Shown: in pieces, positions 6,922 to 13,109 of the stretch | Numbering within the stretch: position 1 is the stretch's first letter | Layout: every line of letters begins with the position of its first letter | NCBI GenBank assembly: GCA_046757205.1 | Contig: JBHHXR010000083.1 | Span: forward strand, 1-13,257 | Direction: 5' to 3' | DNA length: 13,257 nt | DNA from: JBHHXR01 sp046757205 | Lineage (GTDB): Bacteria > Pseudomonadota > Alphaproteobacteria > Rhodobacterales > Rhodobacteraceae | Position numbers and translations under genes: made by a program | Notes under the pieces: generated by a model | Seen by the model: the letters and a program-made list of their open reading frames with translations, nothing else | Told to the model about the DNA's origin: nothing | Database searches by the model: none

Positions 6922-6976
6922 AAATGTGTCTGAATATCGGCGAATCCTCCACAATTGGCGGGTTCCTGACACATTT
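6922..6976. repeat. Spaced inverted repeat upstream of the small prepilin-like gene
   Basis: AAATGTGTC (6922-6930) and GACACATTT (6968-6976) are perfect 9-bp arms separated by 37 bases, 76-130 bases upstream of the TTG start at 6846. The arms are AT-richer than their surroundings. It could be a pair of operator half-sites or a chance repeat; no regulator is recognised. Confidence 0.35.
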
Positions 6977-7051
6977 CCCGGCGTGCCAGGCACGGGGCCG
7001 CATGACCCGCCGCCGCGGAACGCGCCGGCGACGCGGGCGGCGCCAACCACG

Positions 7052-7081
7052 AAAAAACCCCCCGGGAGTTTTCCCGGGGGG
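7052..7081 (-). terminator. Intrinsic terminator of the acidic-tail prepilin-like gene
   Basis: CCCCCCGGGA (7058-7067) pairs perfectly with TCCCGGGGGG (7072-7081) around a GTTT loop. Read on the minus strand the stem is followed by six T (7057-7052). It lies 40 bases past the stop of the gene at 7122-7625. It therefore separates that gene from the second prepilin-like gene, which must have its own promoter. Confidence 0.88.
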
Positions 7082-7121
7082 CGGAATGTTCTGACCCTGG
7101 TGCTACGCGAATGCGCGGTGA

Positions 7122-7625
7122 TCAGTCGCCCTCGTCGCCATCGCCATGATCGTCGCCATCGCCATGGTCGTCGCCATCGCCATGATCGTCGCCGTCGTCG
7201 CCATCGCCATGATCGTCGCCGTCGTCGCCATCGCCATGGTCGTCGCCGTCGTCGCCATCGCCATGATCGTCGCCGTCGTCGCCTTCGTCGTCGTCGCCTT
7301 CGTCGTCGTCGCCTTCGTCGTCCTCGTCGTCGCCTTCCTCGTCGTCGTCCTCGTCGTCGTCCTCGTCGTCGTCCTCGTCGTCGTCCTCGTCGTCCTCGTC
7401 CTCGTCGCCTTCGTCGTCGCCCTCACCGTCGCCACTGGGATCCTCAAGGCTGGACTCCGTAATGCTCGCCATTGCCGCGACAATGGAATTAGCGGCATCG
7501 AGAGCGCCGAACCTTACCGCCACCATTGCGGAAAGAGCTATCGTTACGAATGTATTGAGAACGATCCACTCGACCGTCGAGGCGCCCTCTTCGTCGGACG
7601 CAAACTTGCGTAGGCACTTCAACAT
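7122..7625 (-). CDS. Flp-type prepilin-like protein with long Asp/Glu/Gly/His tail
   Basis: 167 residues in two unlike halves. Residues 1-14 (MLKCLRKFASDEEG) form a prepilin leader, followed by 'ASTVEWIVLNTFVTIAL' with Glu19 at +5 and a hydrophobic helix to about residue 37, then 'ALDAANSIVAAMASITESS'. This is the Flp/Tad class III prepilin plan. Residues 65-167 contain only Asp/Glu (72), Gly (25) and His (6): first DDDE-like units, then DEGDD units, four nine-residue DDGDDHGDG units and two DDHGDG units. The ATG at 7625 has GGAG (7636-7633) 7 bases upstream and gives the same 14-residue leader as the gene at 6646-6846; a longer in-frame start at 7712 destroys that plan. A strong terminator follows. 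Cleavage by a TadV/CpaA peptidase is inferred. The tail may be disordered and bind cations. I know of no named family with this fusion. Confidence 0.75.
   Translation of the reverse strand: MLKCLRKFASDEEGASTVEWIVLNTFVTIALSAMVAVRFGALDAANSIVAAMASITESSLEDPSGDGEGDDEGDEDEDDEDDDEDDDEDDDEDDDEEGDDEDDEGDDDEGDDDEGDDGDDHGDGDDGDDHGDGDDGDDHGDGDDGDDHGDGDDHGDGDDHGDGDEGD
7125..7433 (-). repeat. Nested tandem repeats encoding the acidic tail
   Basis: The tail DNA is built from in-frame repeats of changing period. Reading leftward, there are 12-base units (DDDE), 15-base units (DEGDD), four 27-base units at 7280-7254, 7253-7227, 7226-7200 and 7199-7173, then two 18-base units at 7172-7155 and 7154-7137. His codons recur at residues 121, 130, 139, 148, 154 and 160. 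All periods are multiples of three, so length changes by slippage keep the frame. Strand composition is strongly skewed (GAC/GAT/GAG/GAA/GGC on the coding strand). Confidence 0.9.
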
Positions 7626-7733
7626 CACGCGACTCCGTGAACAGTGTGGGAAGCTAATAACGGTCGTACCCTCGCAGGGAATTTCGACGGGAGTGTGACG
7701 GATCAGGGGCATTTGTTTGGCGCGTTATTCCCC

Positions 7734-7762
7734 TTTTGGTTCACCGAGGGATTGGCTATTAG
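7734..7762 (+). promoter_or_regulatory. Possible pheT promoter
   Basis: With two opposite-strand genes between pheS and pheT, pheT needs its own promoter unless transcripts from pheS run through. TATTAG (7757-7762), preceded by TGGC, is a possible -10. TTTTGG (7734-7739) is 17 bp upstream as a weak -35. The proposed start would be about 25 bases before the pheT ATG. Weak support only. Confidence 0.3.
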
Positions 7763-7791
7763 GGCGCAGAAAACCTGTACCGGTACCGAAA

Positions 7792-10221
7792 ATGAAACTC
7801 ACGATATCCTGGCTGAAAGAGCATCTGGCGACCGAAGCGCCGCTTGACGACATCGTTTACGCATTGACCGATCTGGGGCTGGAAGTCGAGGCCGTCGAAA
7901 ACCCGGCCGAGCGGCTGGGGGCCTTTCGCATCTGCCGGGTGATCGAGGCGGTGCAGCATCCCAATGCCGACCGGCTTCGGCTGTGCCGGGTAGAGACCTG
8001 GCCGGACGGGCCGGACGGTTCGCCGCGCGAAGTCGAAGTGGTGTGCGGCGCGCCGAATGCACGGACCGGCCTTGTCGGCGTATTCGCGCCGGTCGGTACC
8101 CATATCCCCGGCACCGGCGTCGATCTGAAGCCGGGCGTCATCCGCGGCGTGCAATCGAACGGCATGCTGTGCTCGGAACGCGAACTGATGATTTCCGACG
8201 ATCATGAGGGCATCATCGATCTGCCGCCGGATGCGCCGCTGGGCGCGCGCTATATCGACTATGCCGGGATGAACGACCCGGTCATCGAGATCGCGATCAC
8301 CCCGAACCGGCCCGACGCGCTGGGCGTCCAGGGAATTGCCCGCGACCTTGCGGCGCGCGGACTTGGGCGGCTGGTGACGCCGTCGACCGAACCGGTGCCC
8401 GGCACGTTCAGGAGCCCGATCTCGGTCACCCTGAACGCCGATGTGTCGGACACCGCCTGCCCGTTGTTTGTCGGGCGCTACATAAAAGGAGTGAGGAACG
8501 GCCCTTCCCCGCGCTGGTTGCAGGATCGGCTGCGGGCCATCGGGCTCAGGCCGATCTCGGCGCTGGTCGACGTCACCAACCTGTTGACCTACGACCGCAA
8601 CCGCCCGCTGCACGTCTTCGACGCCGACAAAGTGTCCGGCGACATCGAGGTCCGCAAGGCGCGGCCGGGCGAGACGCTCCTGGCGCTGGACGAGAAGGAA
8701 TACCGCTTTGACGGCGGCGAAACGCTGATAACCGACGCCTCGGGCCCGGAGGCCATCGGCGGGGTGATCGGCGGCCTTGCAACGGCCTGCACGTCGCAAA
8801 CCGTGAACGTCTTTGTCGAGGCCGCTTATTTCGATCCCGTTGCCACCGCCCGCACCGGCCGCCGCCACCGCATCAATTCCGACGCCCGCTACCGCTTCGA
8901 GCGCGGCGTCGATCCGGCCTTCACGCCCGAAGGCATGGAGATCGCCACGCGGCTGATCCTCGATCTTTGCGGCGGCGCGGCGTCCGATCCGGTGGTTGCC
9001 GGGCAGGTGCCGGATACCGACAGGTCATACCGGCTGGATCCGGAGCGAGTGGTCAGCCTTGTCGGCATGCATATCGACAGCGACGAGCAGGTGCGCATCC
9101 TGACCGCCCTCGGTTTCGGTGTCGCGCACGAGCATTCCGGCATCGAGGTCTGGGTGCCGACCTGGCGCCCCGATGTGCAGGGCGAGGCCGACCTGGTGGA
9201 GGAGATCGCCCGCGTCACATCGTTGACCAGGCTCGAAGGCGTGCCCATGGCACGGCCGGCCGGCGTGGCAAAACCGATCCTGACGCCGATGCAGAAGCGC
9301 GAGAGCATCGCGCGGCGCACCATCGCGGCGCTCGGCTACAACGAATGCGTCACCTACTCCTTCATCGACAAGGCGTCGGCGGAGCTTTTCGGCGGCGGCA
9401 CGGACGCGGTGATGCTGGGCAACCCGATTTCATCGGAAATGAGCCACATGCGGCCGAGCCTGCTGCCCGGCCTCCTGCAGGCCGCGGCGCGCAACCAGGC
9501 ACGCGGCGTTTCCGATCTGGCGCTGTTCGAGGTGGGGCCGGTGTTCAGCGGTGGCGAGCCGGGAGAGCAGGCGATCGTGGCCAGCGGTGTGCGCGTCGGC
9601 CAGTCCGCGCCGCGCAATCCGCACCATGTGCGCCACGGCGTCGATCTCTACGATGCGAAGGCCGATGCGGAGGCCGCGCTCGATGCCATCGGTGCCCCGG
9701 CGCGCCGGATGCTGATGCGTACGGCGCCGGGCTGGTTCCACCCGGGACGTTCGGCATCGGTCAATCTCGGTCCGAAGAACGCGCTGGCGGTGTTCGGCGA
9801 ACTGCACCCGAAGGTTCTGAACGCGCTCGACGTCAAGGGACCGGCGGTCGCCTTCAGCGTGTTCCTGGAAAACCCCCCGATGCCGCGCAGCAAGACCGCC
9901 ACGCGCCCGGCGCTGGAGATTTCCGACTTCCAGGCAGTGGAACGGGATTTCGCTTTCGTGGTCAGGGCGGATGTCGAGGCGGACGCCCTCGTTCGCGCCG
10001 CGCAGGCCGCCGACAAGAAGCTGGTGGCCTCGGTCGGTGTGTTCGATGTGTTCGCTGGCCCCAAGGCCGAGGTGCAAATGGGCGGAGGCATGAAATCGGT
10101 GGCGATTTCGGTGCGGTTGCAGCCACAGGACAGGACCCTGACCGAAAAAGACATCGAAGCGGTCTCTCAAAGGATAGTGGCCGGCGTCGCCAAGGCGACG
10201 GGTGGCGTCTTGCGCAGTTAG
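7792..10221 (+). CDS. pheT: Phenylalanine--tRNA ligase beta subunit
   Basis: Large beta chain of phenylalanyl-tRNA synthetase, 809 residues, the usual bacterial length. Order of parts: N-terminal 'MKLTISWLKEHL'; EMAP-like tRNA-binding domain at about 43-157 ('HPNADRLRLCRV', 'VVCGAPNARTGLVGVFAPVG', 'GMLCSERELMIS'); B3/B4 editing region and B5 domain in the middle; a catalytic-like core with 'YNECVTYSFIDK'; and a C-terminal anticodon-binding FDX-ACB domain (about 716-809, 'FQAVERDFAFVVRADV' to 'LTEKDIEAVSQRIV'). No frameshift or missing block was seen. The ATG at 7792 gives the conserved first residues; a GTG at 7717 would add 25 unconserved ones. The ribosome site is weak. The stop overlaps that of the convergent LysR gene in TTAG (10218-10221). 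Confidence 0.97.
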   Translation: MKLTISWLKEHLATEAPLDDIVYALTDLGLEVEAVENPAERLGAFRICRVIEAVQHPNADRLRLCRVETWPDGPDGSPREVEVVCGAPNARTGLVGVFAPVGTHIPGTGVDLKPGVIRGVQSNGMLCSERELMISDDHEGIIDLPPDAPLGARYIDYAGMNDPVIEIAITPNRPDALGVQGIARDLAARGLGRLVTPSTEPVPGTFRSPISVTLNADVSDTACPLFVGRYIKGVRNGPSPRWLQDRLRAIGLRPISALVDVTNLLTYDRNRPLHVFDADKVSGDIEVRKARPGETLLALDEKEYRFDGGETLITDASGPEAIGGVIGGLATACTSQTVNVFVEAAYFDPVATARTGRRHRINSDARYRFERGVDPAFTPEGMEIATRLILDLCGGAASDPVVAGQVPDTDRSYRLDPERVVSLVGMHIDSDEQVRILTALGFGVAHEHSGIEVWVPTWRPDVQGEADLVEEIARVTSLTRLEGVPMARPAGVAKPILTPMQKRESIARRTIAALGYNECVTYSFIDKASAELFGGGTDAVMLGNPISSEMSHMRPSLLPGLLQAAARNQARGVSDLALFEVGPVFSGGEPGEQAIVASGVRVGQSAPRNPHHVRHGVDLYDAKADAEAALDAIGAPARRMLMRTAPGWFHPGRSASVNLGPKNALAVFGELHPKVLNALDVKGPAVAFSVFLENPPMPRSKTATRPALEISDFQAVERDFAFVVRADVEADALVRAAQAADKKLVASVGVFDVFAGPKAEVQMGGGMKSVAISVRLQPQDRTLTEKDIEAVSQRIVAGVAKATGGVLRS

Positions 10222-11135
10222 GCCCCGGGTACCGGCGGGGCCCTGCCGCGCAGCGACTGGCGCAGGGCGGTGATGCGCGGCACCGCGAAGTCGATGAACG
10301 CCCGGACCTGTGCGGTGTTGCGCGCCTCTTCGGACATCAGCAGCCAGAATTCCGCCACCAGTTCGTCCGGCGGTTCGAAACAGCGGATCAGTTCGGGATC
10401 CGGATCGCCGACAAAACAGGGCAGGATGCCGACGCCGAGGCCGGTGCCGAGAACCGCGCGCATGTTGGGCACCGTGTTGCACCGGTTGGTGATGCGCGCC
10501 TCGTCGACATGGCACAGCAGCCAGCGGTATCCTGTCGAACCGCGGAGCACGCCGTCATAGCCGATGACGCTGTGACGCCTGACATGGTCCGGCGCCGCCG
10601 GAACGCCGTTCTTCTTCGCGTAGGACCGGCCGCAATATGCCGACCACCCCATGTCCGGCAGTCTTTGCGCCACAAGGCGCGCGTCATCGGGGCGCGACCC
10701 TGCCCGGAAAGCGATGTCGGCCTCGCCGTGCACGATGTCGAGATAGGTATCCGCAGCCACCTGCTCCACCTGGACACCGGGCTGCTGCTGCTGGAATTCC
10801 GCCACTATCGGGATGATTATCTGGTTGGCGATGCTCTCGGGCGCGGTCAGCCGGACGACGCCCGACACGGCGCGGCGCAGACGCTCGGCGGTATACTGGA
10901 GGTCTTGAGCCGAGCGGGCGACCGTTTCCGCTGCCGCCATCAGGGCCGTACCGTGTTCCGTGAGCGAGTAGCCGCGGTTGCGCCGGTCAAAAAGCGTAAG
11001 CCCCAGCGCGTGTTCAAGCGCCTGGATCCGACGGCTCACCGTGGAGTGGTTGACGCCGAGCGATCGCGCCGCGCGCAGCGCTGACCCGGCCCGCGCGACG
11101 GCCAGAAACATCCGCACATCGCTCCATTCGTACAT
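10218..11135 (-). CDS. LysR-type transcriptional regulator
   Basis: 305-residue regulator. The N-terminal winged helix-turn-helix is clear: 'EWSDVRMFLAVARAGSALRAARSLGVNHSTVSRRIQALEHALGLTLFDRR' (residues 3-52). The long linker helix follows, then a substrate-binding-like effector domain from about residue 90 ('GVVRLTAPESIANQIIIPIV', 'GEADIAFRAGSRPDD', 'LGTGLGVGILPCFVGDPDPEL'). The effector is unknown. The ATG at 11135 gives the compact 'MYEWSDVRMF' start; GGAAG is very close to it. In-frame ATG (11150) and TTG (11171) starts are possible but would place the palindrome at 11143-11160 in coding sequence. It is divergent from the ABM-like gene at 11292, a usual arrangement for a LysR target, and convergent with pheT. 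Confidence 0.92.
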   Translation of the reverse strand: MYEWSDVRMFLAVARAGSALRAARSLGVNHSTVSRRIQALEHALGLTLFDRRNRGYSLTEHGTALMAAAETVARSAQDLQYTAERLRRAVSGVVRLTAPESIANQIIIPIVAEFQQQQPGVQVEQVAADTYLDIVHGEADIAFRAGSRPDDARLVAQRLPDMGWSAYCGRSYAKKNGVPAAPDHVRRHSVIGYDGVLRGSTGYRWLLCHVDEARITNRCNTVPNMRAVLGTGLGVGILPCFVGDPDPELIRCFEPPDELVAEFWLLMSEEARNTAQVRAFIDFAVPRITALRQSLRGRAPPVPGA

Positions 11136-11142
11136 CTTCCGA

Positions 11143-11160
11143 CTTTGCATTATTGCAAAG
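11143..11160. promoter_or_regulatory. Palindromic operator candidate at the LysR gene start
   Basis: CTTTGCA (11143-11149) and TGCAAAG (11154-11160) form a perfect 7-bp palindrome with a TTAT centre, 7-25 bases upstream of the LysR ATG and 132 bases before the divergent gene at 11292. Its dyad with an AT-rich centre resembles LysR-family T-N11-A boxes. The position suggests autorepression and possibly control of the divergent gene. Confidence 0.5.
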
Positions 11161-11291
11161 CCACTGCGCAAGACGATGTCTGTCCACCGGCCATCGCGTC
11201 TGCGAGTCTTTCAGTGCTGCCGGTCACGGCGTCAGGGAACCATGATCCCGAGGCCGGCAGAGCGGAAGAATCAAGATAGGGAGAGATACCG

Positions 11292-11561
11292 ATGGCAACG
11301 ATGATGGTCAGGCACAAGGTTGCGGATTTCGATGGCTGGAAGGCGGTATTCGACGAGGTCCGGCCAATGCGTGAGGAGGCGGGCGAGAAATCGGCGACCT
11401 TGTATCGCGACGTGGACGACCCCAACACCATCACCGCGCTGTTCGAGTGGGACAGCCTCGAGAACGCGCAGGCCTACGCCGGCAGCGCACGGCTTCGAAC
11501 GGCGATGGAAAGGGCCGGCGTCGCCGGCCCGCCGCAGATCGCGTTCCTCAACGGCGCGTGA
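11292..11561 (+). CDS. ABM-fold small protein (first of a tandem pair)
   Basis: 89-residue cytoplasmic protein with the size and pattern of ABM/dimeric alpha-beta barrel proteins, which databases often label 'antibiotic biosynthesis monooxygenase' or 'cyclase'. Segments: strand 'MVRHKVADFDGWKAVFDE', helix 'VRPMREEAGEKSA', strands 'TLYRDVDDPNTITALFEWDS', helix 'LENAQAYAGSARLRTAMERAG', and a final 'PPQIAFLNG'. The start at 11292 has AGGGAGA upstream. It shares 61 of 89 positions with the gene at 11744, without gaps, so the pair is a recent tandem duplication. A hairpin terminator follows. It diverges from the LysR gene and could be its target. The reaction is unknown; no catalytic residues can be assigned. 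Confidence 0.85.
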   Translation: MATMMVRHKVADFDGWKAVFDEVRPMREEAGEKSATLYRDVDDPNTITALFEWDSLENAQAYAGSARLRTAMERAGVAGPPQIAFLNGA

Positions 11562-11605
11562 CGCCGTCGCCGGGGCCTTGAGCCCGATCCGGATGCTGCG
11601 GGAAT

Positions 11606-11644
11606 GGCCGGCGCCCTCCACCGGGCGTCGGCCGGTGTTTTCGC
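11606..11644 (+). terminator. Likely terminator between the ABM-fold paralogues
   Basis: GGCCGGCGCCC (11606-11616) pairs with GGGCGTCGGCC (11623-11633), 11 bp including one G-U pair, loop TCCACC. GGTGTTTTCG follows, giving a short U-tract. It lies 45 bases past the first paralogue's stop, which suggests that the second copy has its own transcript. Confidence 0.6.
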
Positions 11645-11743
11645 CCCAGGGCAGATTTTCTGCTAGACTTGGCAATGCGGAGATATAACGACGTAGCGGG
11701 CGGGACCGAAAGACGCGCCGCCCGGCATTCAGGGGAGAAGAAG

Positions 11744-12013
11744 ATGCCGTACATGCTGGTCAGGCACAAGGTTGTCGATTTCGTGAGCTGGAAAAAGGTG
11801 TTTGACGAGGTTGAACCGATGCGGAAGGAAGCCGGTGAAAAGTCCGCGCAACTGTTCCGCGATGCCGATGATCCGAACATGATCACCGCGGTGTTCGAAT
11901 GGGACAGCCTCGACAATGCGCACAACTATGCCAGCAGCCCGCGTCTGAAGAGCGCCATGGAAAAAGCCGGCGTGGTCGGGCCGCCGCATATCTGGTTTGC
12001 CAACGCCGGATAG
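11744..12013 (+). CDS. ABM-fold small protein (second of a tandem pair)
   Basis: 89 residues, the same length and fold pattern as the gene at 11292 ('MLVRHKVVDFVSWKKVFDEV', 'MRKEAGEKSAQLFRDADDPN', 'ITAVFEWDSLDNAHNYAS', 'PPHIWFANAG'). Conserved between copies: VRHKV.DF..WK.VFDEV, MR.EAGEKSA, DDPN.ITA.FEWDSL and AGV.GPP.I. The differences cluster at the helix ends and the last strand (Ala to Trp near the C-terminus), which could alter a ligand pocket. The ATG at 11744 has AGGGGAG (11731-11737) with a good gap; an in-frame ATG at 11669 lies in the intergenic region and is rejected. The ytoQ-like gene follows 45 bases later, so the two may be co-transcribed. Function unknown. Confidence 0.87.
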   Translation: MPYMLVRHKVVDFVSWKKVFDEVEPMRKEAGEKSAQLFRDADDPNMITAVFEWDSLDNAHNYASSPRLKSAMEKAGVVGPPHIWFANAG

Positions 12014-12058
12014 TGGCGGCCAAATCGGTCTCGAAACAGCAAAACGGAGGAGTGCCGC

Positions 12059-12514
12059 GTGACGCTGCAAGTCTATCTTTCCGGTGAAATCCATACCGGC
12101 TGGCGCGAGGAAATCGTCGAGGGCGCGCGGGCCGCGGGCCTCGACGTCGTCTTTTCGTCGCCGGTCACCGATCACGACGCGTCGGACGACTGCGGCGTCG
12201 CCATTCTGGGGGCGGAGCCGGACAGGTTCTGGCACGACAACAAGGGTGCGAAGCTGAACGCCATCCGGACCCGCAAGGCGATCGGAGACGCCGATATCGT
12301 GGTCGTGCGGTTTGGCGAAAAGTACCGGCAGTGGAACGCCGCCTTCGATGCCGGCTACGCCGCGGCGCTGGGCAAATCGCTGATCGTACTGCACGGGCCG
12401 GAGCACCAGCACCCGCTGAAAGAAGTCGACGCCGCGGCGCTGGCGGTTGCCGAGCATCCCGCGCAGGTGGTGCAGATGCTGGCATACGTGCTGAACGGGA
12501 CGTTGCCCGGCTGA
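12059..12514 (+). CDS. ytoQ: YtoQ family protein
   Basis: 151-residue protein matching the YtoQ family, whose biochemical role is not established. Typical blocks: 'VYLSGEIHTGWREEI' at the N-terminus, 'SSPVTDHDASDDCG', 'HDNKGAKLNAIRTRKAI', 'ADIVVVRFGEKYRQWNAAFDAGYAAALGK' and 'IVLHGPEHQHPLKEVDAAA'. The alternating strands and the 'FDAGYAAALGK' segment recall the nucleoside deoxyribosyltransferase-like fold, which is an inference. The start is GTG at 12059 with GGAGG (12046-12050) 8 bases upstream. It has no signal peptide or membrane segment. It follows the second ABM-fold gene by 45 bases and precedes mscL by 97, with a new promoter in between. Confidence 0.9.
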   Translation: MTLQVYLSGEIHTGWREEIVEGARAAGLDVVFSSPVTDHDASDDCGVAILGAEPDRFWHDNKGAKLNAIRTRKAIGDADIVVVRFGEKYRQWNAAFDAGYAAALGKSLIVLHGPEHQHPLKEVDAAALAVAEHPAQVVQMLAYVLNGTLPG

Positions 12515-12545
12515 ACGGGATCGCCCGCCCGCGCCGTCGATTCTC

Positions 12546-12575
12546 TTCGTGATCGGGAACCGGCACCGCTATAAT
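12546..12575 (+). promoter_or_regulatory. Candidate mscL promoter
   Basis: A perfect consensus -10, TATAAT, lies at 12570-12575 in an otherwise GC-rich gap, about 37 bases before the mscL ATG. The best -35 is a weak TTCGTG (12546-12551), 18 bp upstream. The consensus -10 in such GC-rich DNA makes a real promoter likely despite the poor -35. Confidence 0.5.
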
Positions 12576-12611
12576 GCCCGTATCCGACACAGAACGGAGC
12601 GGGAGCGGACA

Positions 12612-13010
12612 ATGATCAGGGAATTCAAGGAGTTCATCGCGCGCGGCAATGTCATGGACATGGCCGTCGGGATCATCATCGGTGCGGCCTTTACGGCCAT
12701 CGTCAAGTCGCTGGTGAGCGATCTGATCAACCCGATCATCGGGTTGTTCGTCGGCGGGCTGGATTTCTCGGCTCTGGGCATCAGGCTGGGCGAGGGCGAG
12801 GACGCCGGGGTCTTCGCCTATGGCAACTTCATCATGGCGGTGATCAACTTCCTGATCGTGGCCTGGGTCGTGTTCCTGCTGGTCAAGGGGGTGAACAGGG
12901 TGAAAGCCGCGGCAGCGAAGCCCGACGAGCCAGCGGCGCCCGAAGCCCCGAAAGGGCCGACGCAGGAGGAGCTTCTGGCCGAGATCAGGGATTTGCTGAA
13001 GAAGAAGTAG
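12612..13010 (+). CDS. mscL: Large-conductance mechanosensitive channel
   Basis: 132-residue inner-membrane channel that opens under membrane tension to release solutes on osmotic downshock; it works as a homopentamer. N-terminal amphipathic 'MIREFKEFIARGNVMDMAVG', TM1 with the gate region 'VGIIIGAAFTAIVKSLVSDLINPIIGLF' (about 18-45), a periplasmic loop 'DFSALGIRLGEGEDAGVFAYG', TM2 'NFIMAVINFLIVAWVVFLLVKGVN' (about 77-100), an Ala/Pro-rich linker, and a C-terminal helix 'TQEELLAEIRDLLKKK'. Length and motif order are standard. The ATG at 12612 has GGAG-type sequence about 8 bases upstream; an earlier in-frame start at 12549 overlaps the promoter and is rejected. Confidence 0.97.
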   Translation: MIREFKEFIARGNVMDMAVGIIIGAAFTAIVKSLVSDLINPIIGLFVGGLDFSALGIRLGEGEDAGVFAYGNFIMAVINFLIVAWVVFLLVKGVNRVKAAAAKPDEPAAPEAPKGPTQEELLAEIRDLLKKK

Positions 13011-13109
13011 CGGCCTGCGGCAACGACGGGCCCGCCGGCAGGCGGCGTCGAAGCCCCGGATCCGCAGTCCTTTTCCGCCGCTGCGGTTGCTCGGCCGTAT
13101 CAGAGCTGG

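Noticed and set aside
7122..7433. CRISPR-like or minisatellite array
   Set aside because: There are no spacers. The repeats are contiguous, coding and a multiple of three, ending with the gene's stop and terminator.
6893..7462. Arg/His-rich plus-strand frame
   Set aside because: It is a codon shadow of the acidic repeat tract on the other strand, with no ribosome site or recognisable protein.
7146..7613. Val/Ala-rich hydrophobic plus-strand frame resembling a membrane protein
   Set aside because: It arises from the same repeats, and its C-terminal part is antisense to the conserved prepilin head, which has the better signals.
8967..10221. Long Arg/Gly-rich frame overlapping pheT and the LysR gene
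   Set aside because: It is a frame-shifted shadow of pheT continuing antisense into the regulator, with no coherent domain.
13011..13109. Terminator between mscL and the right-edge gene
   Set aside because: GCCTGCGGC...GCCGGCAGGC pairs only with a bulge, and no T-run follows on either strand.
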